Source: Rhabdothermincola sediminis (GTDB taxonomy: Bacteria; Actinomycetota; Acidimicrobiia; Acidimicrobiales; Acidimicrobilacustridaceae). From it: DNA of 64,000 nucleotides. The notes below the pieces were generated by a model. It saw only the letters and a program-made list of their open reading frames with translations, had not been told where the DNA came from and searched no databases. Location of the stretch: positions 124,001-188,000 of the forward strand of contig NZ_JACFSZ010000004.1 of the NCBI RefSeq assembly GCF_014805525.1, in the 5' to 3' direction. Within the stretch, counting starts at the first letter, position 1; every line of letters begins with the position of its first letter. Positions 56,392 through 64,000 of this stretch are shown here, in pieces. The position numbers and the translations under genes were made by a program.

Positions 56392-56826
56392 ATGAGCGTC
56401 GAGATCGTCGAATGCGGGGTTGCCGCCCCCGAGGTGGTGGCGGCGTTGCAGCGCTTGACCCCTCAGCTCTCGTCCTCCAGCCCGCCACCGACCGCGGAGG
56501 AGCTGGCAGAGATCGTGGCCTCCCCCGCCACGGTGCTGTTTCTGGCCCGATCCGGCGGGGAGATCGTGGGCAGCTTGACGCTGGCGATCTTTCGCATCCC
56601 CACCGGTCTCCGGGCGTGGATCGAGGACGTGGTGGTCGACGAATCGGCCCGAGGACAAGGGGTGGGGGAGGCGCTCAACCGAGCGGCCCTGGAACGTGCA
56701 CGGGCCGCGGGGGCACGCACCGTCGATCTGACCTCCCGCCCCAGCCGGGAGGCCGCCAACCGGCTCTACCAGCGGATCGGATTCGTGCGGCGGGAGACCA
56801 ACGTGTACCGCTTCGAGCTGACCTAG
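56392..56826 (+). CDS. GNAT-family N-acetyltransferase
   Basis: Protein of 144 residues with the GNAT core: FLARSGGEIVGSLTLAIFR (beta strands), IEDVVVDESARGQGVGEALNRAALERA holding the acetyl-CoA loop R-G-Q-G-V-G, and SREAANRLYQRIGFVRRETNVYRFE. Closest in pattern to small-molecule or protein N-acetyltransferases; target unknown. Followed by a long imperfect hairpin before the converging RCC1 gene. Confidence 0.88.
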   Translation: MSVEIVECGVAAPEVVAALQRLTPQLSSSSPPPTAEELAEIVASPATVLFLARSGGEIVGSLTLAIFRIPTGLRAWIEDVVVDESARGQGVGEALNRAALERARAAGARTVDLTSRPSREAANRLYQRIGFVRRETNVYRFELT

Positions 56827-56841
56827 GGCTCGACAGGCGAG

Positions 56842-56900
56842 CGCGCTCCGGCGTGGCCCCGCCGACCGAGGTCGACGAAACCACGCCGGTAGGGAGCGCG
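56842..56900. terminator. Imperfect hairpin between converging GNAT and RCC1 genes
   Basis: CGCGCTCC-GGCGTGG (56842-56856) pairs with CCACGCC (56881-56887) and GGAGCGCG (56893-56900), with a 5-nt bulge and 24-nt loop. Possible bidirectional terminator. Confidence 0.4.
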
Positions 56901-56907
56901 TACCCGC

Positions 56908-58233
56908 TCAGCGGGTGGCCATCGCGTGCAGCCCACCCGCCGAGACGTCCAGCCAGCCGGTGAGGCTGCCGACCCGGGCGGGTGTCGGCTGGCGAGCGGA
57001 GTCATCGGTCAGCCAGGTTTCGATGCTGGTTAGGCCGGGGCCAGGGTCGCCGTTGCCGAGCTGGCCGGCGGGGTTCCACCCCCAGCTCCACAAAGTCCCG
57101 TCGACCCGGATGGCGACGGCGAACCCGTAGCCGAGGGCGACCTTCGACCACCCTCCCGGTTCGCCGACCAGCGTCGGGGAGGCCCGAAGGGCGTCACCCG
57201 TGGTGCTCGAGGTGCCGAGGCCCAACCCGCCGGCGATGTTGTCGCCCCAGGCGAAGAGCGAGCCTGCCGAGTCGATGGCCATCGAGAAGCCGCCGTCGAT
57301 GGGCGTGCTGCCCGCGACCGCCCGGACCCAATCGGCCTTCGTCCCCACCTGTGTGGGCTGGGGATGGAAGTCGTTGACGCACTGCCACTGGCTGGCGTCC
57401 ACCGGCGCGGCGCCGAGCCCGAGCTGCCCACGGCAGTTCTGTCCCCACGCGTACAGCCGGCCGTCGTCAGCCACGGCGAGCACGTGGGTCGTCAGCCGGC
57501 CTCCGGCACTGACCGATCGCCACGTGCCCGGGATACGGTTCGGCGTGGGATGGGGGTCGTCGTCGATCGTCCCCGTTCCGAGCGCACCAGAGCTGTTGTT
57601 CCCCCAGGCCCACAGCGACCCGTCGGCCTTGAGGGCGAAGGAGGTCCCCGACGGGGTTGCCACGATCGAGACCCAGTCCCGGTCCGACCCCACCGGGGTG
57701 GGGGTGAACCGCGGTTCGGTGTCGCCCACGCCGAGCTGACCGGAGCTGTTGTTCCCCCAGGCCCACAGCGACCCGTCATTCTGGATGGCGAGCGAGTACG
57801 AGTCGCTCGTCTCCACGTCGACCCACCCGCGGCCGCCGGGGAGCTTCACCGGGTTCGGAGCCACCGTCACCGGGTTGCCGGAAGCGTCGAGTGCGCCCAG
57901 CCCGTAGGGGTTCACGCCCCACGCCCACATGGTCCCGCCCTTGCGAATGGCGATGGAGTGGGCGGTGCCGCTGGAGATGTCGCTCCAGGCCTGAGAGCCC
58001 GGCACCCGGGTCGGCGTGGTGAGCTCCGCGTCGTGCCGGGTCGGCTCCGATTCGGGTGTGAGGGCCATCCTGCCGTTGCCGAGTTGGCCGAACGTGTTGT
58101 TGCCCCAGATGTACAACCGTGGATTCACCGGGCCGGCCGACGCGAATGTGGCCGGTGACAGAGCTGCCACGGGGGCGAGCAGTGCGGCGAGCACGAGAGT
58201 CGCTCGTCGCCATCGAATCGTCGTGACACGCAT
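56908..58233 (-). CDS. Secreted RCC1-repeat beta-propeller protein
   Basis: Exported protein of 441 residues: signal peptide (hydrophobic stretch ending ATFASA before GPVN), then seven RCC1 repeats marked by YIWGNNTFGQLG, WAWGVNPYGLG, WAWGNNSSGQLG, WAWGNNSSGALG, YAWGQNCRGQLG, FAWGDNIAGGLG and WSWGWNPAGQLG, i.e. one seven-bladed propeller with no other domain. ATG 58233 is chosen for GGAGG 8 nt upstream; the open frame to 58302 precedes it. Bacterial RCC1 proteins act as binding scaffolds; the ligand is unknown. Confidence 0.88.
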   Translation of the reverse strand: MRVTTIRWRRATLVLAALLAPVAALSPATFASAGPVNPRLYIWGNNTFGQLGNGRMALTPESEPTRHDAELTTPTRVPGSQAWSDISSGTAHSIAIRKGGTMWAWGVNPYGLGALDASGNPVTVAPNPVKLPGGRGWVDVETSDSYSLAIQNDGSLWAWGNNSSGQLGVGDTEPRFTPTPVGSDRDWVSIVATPSGTSFALKADGSLWAWGNNSSGALGTGTIDDDPHPTPNRIPGTWRSVSAGGRLTTHVLAVADDGRLYAWGQNCRGQLGLGAAPVDASQWQCVNDFHPQPTQVGTKADWVRAVAGSTPIDGGFSMAIDSAGSLFAWGDNIAGGLGLGTSSTTGDALRASPTLVGEPGGWSKVALGYGFAVAIRVDGTLWSWGWNPAGQLGNGDPGPGLTSIETWLTDDSARQPTPARVGSLTGWLDVSAGGLHAMATR

Positions 58234-58383
58234 GTCGTGCACCTCCAGAGCGGGGCGATCGCCGAGGGGACTGCGTCGCCGGTGATCGATGTGGGAGGGC
58301 ATCGACGCGCATCGCTCGGGGGTTCAGGCATCACTCGGTGCACCGGAGAGCTTCCTGCGTAACTCGGGAACAGAACGGAAAAC

Positions 58384-59634
58384 TCACCCACCGATCCAGA
58401 GGTGACGCATCGCGGGGGGGCGGAGTGGAAGCGGTGCCGCACGACCGATGAAGAACCCTTGTCCGGCTCGCAGGCCCAGCGACCTCAAGGTGTGGAGCTC
58501 CTCGAGCGTCTCGATGCCCTCGGCGATCAGGGTGCTGTCGGTCTCGGAGCAGAAGTGCACCAAGGCGCTGATCAGTGACCGCTTGACGGGGGAGCGGTCG
58601 ACATCGCTGATCAGCTGGCGCTCGAGCTTGAGGACGTCCGGTTCGAGCCACAGGATCCGCTCGAGGCTGGCAACGCCCGCTCCGGCATCGTCCACCGCGA
58701 CCCGGGCCCCGATCTGCCTGAGTCTGGTCGCGGCGTCGCGGAGGGCCTCGGGGTCGTCGGCGCGCTCGTGCTCGGTGACCTCGACGATCACCCGTGCAGG
58801 ATCGAACGACTGCAGCTCCCGGAGAAGGCGCGGTGATCGCAGCGCGCTGGGCGACGCGTTGACGGCGACGAACGCACCCTCCGGCAGTGCCGCGGCCCGC
58901 TCGACGGCCTCGGCGATGGCGGCGAGCTCGAGGTGGGTACGCAAGCCCACGTGAGCGGCGTCGGCCAGCCATTCGTCGGGCGGGCGGACCGGGGTGGTGG
59001 TGAAGCGGGCCAGCGCTTCGGCCCCGATGATGGCTGCGGTCGTGAGATCGACGATCGGTTGGAACACGATCTCGATCGACCGGGAGTCGATGATGGCCTC
59101 GATCCGCTGGGCGAGCTGCCGCCGGGCTTCGGCCTGCTCGTGCTCGCCGTGCTCGAGGTGGTCGACCTTCGATGCCAGCATCTGGCGTTCTCGACTCAGC
59201 GCGACGTGCTGCATCCTGGTTCGCAACAGGTTCCGCACTCTCAGGGCCAGCTCCGTGTAGTTGATCGGCTTGGTCAGGAAGTCGTGCGCACCGTGGGCGA
59301 GCGCCGTCTCCTTCGCCTGTTCGGTCACGTCGGCGGTGACCACCAGGACCGGTACGAAGTCATCGTCGTCGAGACGGCGGGTCAGCTCGTCGAGGAAGGT
59401 GATGCCGTCGATGATCGGCATGTGGAGGTCCAGGACCAGCAGGTCGGGTTCGAGCCGGTCGAGGTTGTTCAGCAGGACCCGGGGATCGGTGAGGCCGTCG
59501 ACGTGCGGGTAGCCCGCACGCTGGAGCATCCGCTTCAACACGAGCACGTTGGTCGGCTCGTCGTCGACGATCACGATGCGGGCCTGGCAGGTGGCGTCTT
59601 CGCCGGCGGCGGGGCGGCACGCAGCGAGCGACAT
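58384..59634 (-). CDS. REC-EAL response regulator (c-di-GMP phosphodiesterase)
   Basis: Protein of 416 residues. REC domain: acidic pair Asp24-Asp25, phospho-acceptor Asp69 in LLVLDLHMP, Thr100 and Lys122 in LTKPI. A coiled linker (~140-180) leads to an EAL domain in which the catalytic set appears retained: GAEALARF, AVNASPSAL, VIVEVTEHE, VAVDDAGAGVA, LKLERQ, LIAEGIET and GQGFFIGRA. Expected to hydrolyse cyclic di-GMP under phosphorelay control. GAGGAGAG precedes the ATG. It is divergent from the kinase/regulator pair at 59851-61351. Confidence 0.9.
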   Translation of the reverse strand: MSLAACRPAAGEDATCQARIVIVDDEPTNVLVLKRMLQRAGYPHVDGLTDPRVLLNNLDRLEPDLLVLDLHMPIIDGITFLDELTRRLDDDDFVPVLVVTADVTEQAKETALAHGAHDFLTKPINYTELALRVRNLLRTRMQHVALSRERQMLASKVDHLEHGEHEQAEARRQLAQRIEAIIDSRSIEIVFQPIVDLTTAAIIGAEALARFTTTPVRPPDEWLADAAHVGLRTHLELAAIAEAVERAAALPEGAFVAVNASPSALRSPRLLRELQSFDPARVIVEVTEHERADDPEALRDAATRLRQIGARVAVDDAGAGVASLERILWLEPDVLKLERQLISDVDRSPVKRSLISALVHFCSETDSTLIAEGIETLEELHTLRSLGLRAGQGFFIGRAAPLPLRPPAMRHLWIGG

Positions 59635-59850
59635 GGCTCTCCTCTCGTATCCGGGGCCCCGCGTCGTGCGCTGGTGCGCTCATGGCACCGGGCGCACTGC
59701 CGTCCGCCATCCAGCATCGGCGCGCCAGCGGCTCGACGGAATGAGCCGATCAGCTCATCAAGTCCGGTCCCCGGTTGACCGACGCTTCCTTCCGGGTGGC
59801 GTTGTGTGTTGGTCCATCTAGCTGGACACGAGCCGGAAGGTTGACGACGC

Positions 59851-60570
59851 ATGGTCACGATCTCCGTGAACACCCCGGTCTCGGACGGCACCGCCCACAC
59901 CGGGTCGTTCTGTTTGGATCTGGTGCGCTCCCTGGAGCACGAGCTGCGCGGTTCCGTGCACACGATCGCCGGTTTCGCCGGCTTGCTCGGGCAAGGGCCC
60001 CTCACCGAGGACCAGCGGTTGGCCGTGGAGTGGATCGACCGTGCCAGCGGCACCATGGCCGTACTGCTCGAGGCCGTGAGCAGGGTGGTGCGAGCCGCGT
60101 CGAACCCCTGCCTCGACCTCAGGGAGGTCGATCCGCTGGACGTGATCCACGAGGTGTGCAGGCGGACCACACCGCTGGCTGACGAGCTCGACGTCACCTT
60201 GATCGCCGCCGTCGAGTGCGCGGATGCCGTGCTCGGCGATCGGGAGGCCCTGGTGGAGATCCTCGAGCAGCTCGTGCGCAACGGGTTGCAGCACAGCGGG
60301 GCCGGGCGGGTCGTGTTGCGAGTCGCCGCGAGCGGGCCCGGGGCGGTGCGGTTCTCGGTGGAGGATCCCGGTCGCGGGATGGGGGAGCTCGAGCTCGGGC
60401 GCGTCTTCGATCCCTTCGTCCGTTTCGGGGAACCGGGTCGGGGCAGCGGAGCCGGGTTGGGGCTCACGATCTGCCGGCTGTTGGTGGAGGCTCTCGGTAG
60501 CAAGCTGCTGGCCAGTAGCCGGATCGATGTGGGGACGCACCTGTGGTTCGACCTACCGGCGAGCACTTGA
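59851..60570 (+). CDS. Soluble sensor-less histidine kinase
   Basis: Protein of 239 residues with only the kinase core. Dimerisation/phosphoacceptor helix with His30 in SLEHELRGSVHTIAGFAGLL, then HATPase_c with N box EQLVRNGLQHS, G1 VEDPGRGMG, F box FDPFVRFG and G2 GSGAGLGLTICRLL. No membrane helix, PAS or GAF domain precedes, so its signal must come from a partner. Probably phosphorylates the regulator at 60635 and/or the REC-EAL protein. Confidence 0.88.
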   Translation: MVTISVNTPVSDGTAHTGSFCLDLVRSLEHELRGSVHTIAGFAGLLGQGPLTEDQRLAVEWIDRASGTMAVLLEAVSRVVRAASNPCLDLREVDPLDVIHEVCRRTTPLADELDVTLIAAVECADAVLGDREALVEILEQLVRNGLQHSGAGRVVLRVAASGPGAVRFSVEDPGRGMGELELGRVFDPFVRFGEPGRGSGAGLGLTICRLLVEALGSKLLASSRIDVGTHLWFDLPAST

Positions 60571-60634
60571 TTCCTCCGCCCCGTCGGCCGATGGAAGGGT
60601 TGATGGGAGCCGCCAGGTGCTCGGAGAGGTCACC

Positions 60635-61351
60635 ATGGGCACCCCGGCCGTGGCCAGTCGCCGATCAGTGATGGGTGCCGCAGTCCTCCTCGTCGACGAC
60701 GACGCCGCAGCACGTGCGCTGGCGGCGCAGGCCCTCACGATGGAGGGCTTCGAGGTGGCCGAGGCCTCGACCGCGTCGAAGGCTCGGGAGCTGAACGGTT
60801 CCCGCCGGTTCGACCTCGTGGTGCTCGACCTCGGCCTGCCTGACGAGCAGGGCCTGGACTGGCTCGTCGAGCTCAGGCGGGTCAGCACGATCCCGGTCAT
60901 CGTGCTCACCGGGCGGAGCGGGGTGGAGGATCGGGTCGTCGGGCTCCGGCTGGGAGCCGACGACTACCTCGTCAAACCGTTCGCACCGACCGAGCTGTCC
61001 GCCAGGGTGACCGCGGTGCTCCGGCGTGCCCGGCCCGCTCCCGTGCAGCGGTCGCTCGACTTCGGCGACCTGGTGATCGACGAGGCGGCGGGTGAGGTCC
61101 GGGTGGCGGGGAGGCTGGTCCCGCTCACCCGCAAGGAGTACGAGCTGCTGTGCCACCTGGCGTCTCATCCCCGCCAGGTGTTCTCTCGCGAGCAGTTGCT
61201 GGTCTCGGTGTGGAACTCCTCGTCGGAGTGGCAGCACCCGGCTACGGTCACCCAACACGTCCGTCGGGTTCGCCAGAAGGTGGAGGCCGAAGCAGGGGCC
61301 ACCCCGCGGATCTCCACGATTCGGGGAGTGGGCTACCGCTTCGACCCCTGA
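60635..61351 (+). CDS. OmpR/PhoB-family response regulator
   Basis: Protein of 238 residues: REC domain with acidic Asp21-Asp23, phospho-acceptor Asp65 in VVLDLGLPDE, Thr in VLTGR, Lys in LVKPFAP; C-terminal winged helix (PLTRKEYELLCHLASHPRQVFSREQLLVSVW; HVRRVRQKVEAE; IRGVGYRFDP, in short blocks). GGAGAGG 5 nt before ATG 60635 sets the start; an internal Met13 is an alternative. Cotranscribed with the kinase 64 bp upstream. Confidence 0.9.
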   Translation: MGTPAVASRRSVMGAAVLLVDDDAAARALAAQALTMEGFEVAEASTASKARELNGSRRFDLVVLDLGLPDEQGLDWLVELRRVSTIPVIVLTGRSGVEDRVVGLRLGADDYLVKPFAPTELSARVTAVLRRARPAPVQRSLDFGDLVIDEAAGEVRVAGRLVPLTRKEYELLCHLASHPRQVFSREQLLVSVWNSSSEWQHPATVTQHVRRVRQKVEAEAGATPRISTIRGVGYRFDP

Positions 61352-61436
61352 GCGGCGGCGGCCCCGGCGAGAGTTTTCCGATTTGTGCTCGTTCGGTCAC
61401 GCCGCGTTCTCGTCGCTCCGTGAGGATGAGCAGTGT

Positions 61437-61516
61437 CCCGGTCGAGGTGACGCCGGCGGAGTTCACACAACGCCCCCGCATCCTTCCCGTCCCCCGCAGG
61501 CGTCACCTCGACCGGG
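61437..61516. repeat. 80-bp palindromic unit at the edge of the IS remnant
   Basis: Perfect 18-bp arms 61437-61454 and 61499-61516 (CCCGGTCGAGGTGACGCC and its complement) with a 44-nt centre. It lies 86 bp after the response-regulator stop and next to the truncation of the transposase fragment; may be a MITE-like insertion or an IS end. Confidence 0.7.
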
Positions 61517-61574
61517 TCCATCCCCCCCCGTGACGTGGACCCCGTCGGCGTGTCGGTCGAGGTCGTTCGGGTTT

Positions 61575-61880
61575 GTATGCGGGTGCCGCCGGTCGGGTTG
61601 GCCTTGGCGAACTCGATGATCGCGTCAGCAGGTGGCCGACCCTTGCCCGGGCCCGCGGCGGCGGGTCGACGCGTGAGCGGCCGAGAGATCGCTTGCCTGG
61701 AGATGCCGGCCACCCGGGTGACCACTATGGGTCGACGTCCGTGAGCGATCACTGCCCGGGCTGTGGACACACGGATGTTCACGTCCAGTCCCGCGAGAGT
61801 TCCCCCGCCACCTCCAACGCATAGGTCTGCTTCCCGAACGTCCACTGCAGCTTCCGCTTCTTCGCGTCATGAAGCCTCCG
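61575..61880 (-). pseudogene. Remnant of an IS3-like transposase (orfA tail, orfB head)
   Basis: Minus strand. One frame (stop at 61779) ends WTFGKQTYALEVAGELSRDWT, cut here as the typical orfA leucine-zipper tail; the next frame, shifted by -1, starts at GTG 61770 and reads ARAVIAHGRRPIVV, ISRQAISRPLTRRP and FAKANPTGGTR, the start of IS3-type orfB. The -1 relation is the one IS3 elements use for frameshifting. The catalytic DDE domain and most of orfA are missing. The rest of 61352-62115 holds no coding sequence I can support. Family assignment is from pattern memory. Confidence 0.55.
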
Positions 61881-62115
61881 TGTCGCGCGGGTCGCGGCCC
61901 TTGTCGCGCGGCGTCGCCAACGTGGCCTTGCCACCCTCGAGCAGCCGATCCCGGCACTCAGGTCGTGAAGCGCGCAAACGTTGCCTGACGCGGATGCCGC
62001 CCGACGCACCGTCGCACCTCGCCGGACACCGGCGCCGGGGTGAGGGTCGCCGTCGCAGGGCCCGTCGGCGTGCCAGGATTGGGCTCGGCTCTCGCCGGAA
62101 CCACCCACCCGCCCG

Positions 62116-63726
62116 ATGAAGCGCTGGCTCCCACTGATCGCCCTCGCGGCCGCGCAGTTCGTGATGGTCCTCGACCAGTCCGTCATGAACGTGTCGATCA
62201 GCCGCCTCGTCGACGAGCTCGACACCACGGTCACCACCATCCAGGCGGTCATCACCCTCTACTGCCTGGTGATGGCCATGTGCATGCTGACCGGGGGCAA
62301 GGTCGGCGACATCGTCGGCCGGCGCCGGACGTTCGTCATCGGTCTCGTCGTCTACGCGTGCGGGTCGGCGCTCACCGCGGCGGCACCCACGGTGGGCGTG
62401 CTCATCGTCGGCTGGTCGGTCCTGGAAGGCATGGGCGCGGCACTGGTGATGCCTGCCATGGCCGCGCTCACCGCCGGGAACTTCGAGGGCGCGCAGCGCA
62501 AGGCCGCCTACGCGGTGCTCGGCGGCGTGGCCGGCGCCGGGATCGCCGTCGGACCGATCCTCGGGGGATGGGCCACCACCGAGCTGTCCTGGCGGGTGGT
62601 GTTCGCCGGCGAGGTCGTGCTCGTCGTGGGCATCCTGGTGATGACCCGCTTCGTGGCCGACGCCGCAGGAGCCCGGTCGCGGCCGCGGCTCGACGGCGTC
62701 GGGTCCGTGCTGTCCGCCGCCGGCCTCGGCGCCGTCGTCCTCGGGATCCTGCAGTCGAGCACCTGGGGCCTCGTCGCGCCGAAGAGCTCACCGGTCGAGC
62801 CGTTCGGGTTCTCCCTGGCCCCGTTCGTGATCGCCGCCGGCGTGGTCCTGCTGTGGGGATTCGTCCGCTGGCAGCGCCGCCGTGAAGCGACCGGCACCGA
62901 CCCGCTCGTGCACCTCGACCTCCTGCAGGTCCCGCCGCTGCGCGCAGGCCTCGCCGGCCTGGTGACCCAGAACCTCATCCTCATGGGGGTGTTCTTCGTC
63001 GTGCCGCTGTACCTGCAGCTGGTGATCGGCCTCGACGCCCTCGCCACCGGCATCCGGATGCTGCCCGTGTCGATCGCGATGTTCCTCGCCTCCGCGGCCG
63101 GCTCCCGCCTGTCCTCGCGCTACCCCGTGCGATCCGTCGTGCGGGCCGGCCTGGGGACCATCCTCGTCGCCGTCCTGGCCCTGCTCACCACGGTCGAACC
63201 GCAGCTCGCGCGACCCGGCTTCGCGCTGGCCATGGGCCTGCTCGGAGTGGGCATGGGGCTGATGGCATCGCAGCTCGGCAACGTCGTGCAGTCCTCGGTC
63301 GACGCCTCCGGGCGGGGTGAGGCCGGTGGCCTGCAGTACACCGGCCAGCAGCTCGGCTCCTCCCTCGGGGTCGCCCTGGTCGGCGCCATCGTGCTCGCCG
63401 GCCTGACCGGCGCGTTCGTGGCGAAGGTGGACGCCGACGACCGCATCGGCGACGAGGTGACCACCCGGGTGATCACCGCGGCAGAGCCGGGCGTCGAGTT
63501 CGTCACCGCCGACCAGGTCGAAGCAGCCCTCCTCGCCGCCGGCATCGACGCGCCCACCACCCAGGCCGTCGTCGACAACTACGAGCAAGCCCAACTCCAG
63601 GCCCTCAAAGCCGGGCTCCTGGCCGCAGCGTTCCTGGCCCTCGTGTCGCTGTCGTTCACCCGCGACCTTCCCCACACCGTGCCCGCCCCGGCGGGCGCGC
63701 GCCTGCCCGCCCACGACGGGAGCTGA
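62116..63726 (+). CDS. MFS transporter, DHA2 (14-TM) drug:H+ antiporter type
   Basis: Membrane protein of 536 residues with 14 predicted helices. Motif A-like GGKVGDIVGRRRTFVIG after helix 2, motif C GVAGAGIAVGPILGGW (helix 5), N-terminal AQFVMVLDQSVMNVSISRL typical of EmrB/QacA. An extracytoplasmic loop before the last helix (ITAAEPGVEFVTADQVEAALL) is usual for the family. Substrates unknown; likely multidrug or solvent efflux. Flanked by IS debris upstream and a noncoding stretch downstream, and without an adjacent regulator. Confidence 0.88.
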   Translation: MKRWLPLIALAAAQFVMVLDQSVMNVSISRLVDELDTTVTTIQAVITLYCLVMAMCMLTGGKVGDIVGRRRTFVIGLVVYACGSALTAAAPTVGVLIVGWSVLEGMGAALVMPAMAALTAGNFEGAQRKAAYAVLGGVAGAGIAVGPILGGWATTELSWRVVFAGEVVLVVGILVMTRFVADAAGARSRPRLDGVGSVLSAAGLGAVVLGILQSSTWGLVAPKSSPVEPFGFSLAPFVIAAGVVLLWGFVRWQRRREATGTDPLVHLDLLQVPPLRAGLAGLVTQNLILMGVFFVVPLYLQLVIGLDALATGIRMLPVSIAMFLASAAGSRLSSRYPVRSVVRAGLGTILVAVLALLTTVEPQLARPGFALAMGLLGVGMGLMASQLGNVVQSSVDASGRGEAGGLQYTGQQLGSSLGVALVGAIVLAGLTGAFVAKVDADDRIGDEVTTRVITAAEPGVEFVTADQVEAALLAAGIDAPTTQAVVDNYEQAQLQALKAGLLAAAFLALVSLSFTRDLPHTVPAPAGARLPAHDGS

Positions 63727-64000
63727 TCCCCCCCCCAGCGAGGAGGGCCGCCGGCGTTGAGGCGCGGGGGCGTGACGCGGACCTCGGTGGGTGTTGCCGG
63801 GGCTCCCTGGCCGTCGGTGAGGAGAGGCGGGCCGGTTCGGGTGACCGGCCACGAACCGAACAAAGCCATGTAGAACATCAACCGAAGCTGACGCTGAAAC
63901 CGTCGCCTACACCACGCGAGACTCGGCCAGTGATCCATCACGGCCAGTGGGAGCGGACGTATTCGACAGCGTCCGCTGTGGTGAGAAGGCGGGTGGAGTT
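63727..64000. other. Right-edge region with a possible truncated gene end
   Basis: No complete gene. On the minus strand a frame entering from the window edge stops with TGA at 63938-63940 after 20 residues (ending AVEYVRSHWP); it may be the C terminus of a gene beyond the window. Elsewhere only short open frames without coding features. Confidence 0.3.

Noticed and set aside
63938-64000. Calling a named gene at the right edge
   Set aside because: Only 20 codons are visible and they match no family I can recognise.

Overview
The window is high-GC (roughly 70% by eye) chromosomal DNA of an actinobacterium. Diagnostic content: carD, disA next to radA, ClpC with an SD-led TTG start, a Crp/GlxR-type regulator, a DUF3263 + VirR-like pair, HemQ-type coproheme decarboxylase, GpgS, an LppM-like lipoprotein, and amtB-glnK-glnD behind a GlnR-type operator. 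From 1 to 28 kb the gene order (folE, folP, folB, folK, DUF2520, panC, panD, coaX, clpC, radA, disA, carD, ispD, ispF, rlmB) follows the same core order I know from Mycobacterium tuberculosis (about Rv3609c to Rv3579c), with insertions such as nadBC and ABC solute-binding proteins. A deep-branching class such as Acidimicrobiia is my guess; no rRNA is present to decide it.

Layout. 0-2.6 kb: folate operon with an embedded phosphatase-like protein that has lost its catalytic cysteine. 2.6-4.3 kb: KhtTU-like K+/H+ antiporter (minus strand). 4.3-9.8 kb: pantothenate, NAD and CoA genes in one run. 9.8-12.4 kb: degenerate SDR/PlsC-like pair and an alpha/beta hydrolase. 12.5-16 kb: two orphan ABC solute-binding lipoproteins. 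16-28 kb: idsA-like polyprenyl synthase, clpC, radA-disA, crp, carD, ispDF, rlmB. 28-41 kb: lipoprotein, thiolase/DUF35 pair, tRNA-Thr, DUF3263/VirR-like, trehalose (otsB, otsA) and glucosylglycerate-type (glycerate kinase, gpgS) genes, an FAD enzyme, CIRCE-groEL. 41-49 kb: FdhD and its molybdoenzyme, hemQ, larE-like, a SecD-domain lipoprotein, small unknowns, a CoA-disulfide-reductase-like enzyme. 49-53 kb: nitrogen control operon. 53-61 kb: Nudix, amidase, PAC2, GNAT, secreted RCC1 propeller, and a signalling cluster (REC-EAL, histidine kinase, OmpR-type regulator). 61.4-64 kb: accessory end with a decayed IS3-like element, an 80-bp palindromic unit and a DHA2-type efflux transporter.

Three signals go beyond the gene list. 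First, a family of three near-perfect intergenic palindromes (arms 23-25 bp) differs between copies only by changes matched in both arms. Second, many genes have a TANNNT hexamer ending 6-10 nt before the start codon and no Shine-Dalgarno, the signature of leaderless transcription; it also fixes several start codons (crp, otsA, otsB, Nudix). Third, a set of proteins has lost catalytic residues of its family (the phosphatase-like protein at 1202, the SDR/PlsC pair at 9794, the thiolase at 28707). No CRISPR array, phage or complete mobile element was seen.
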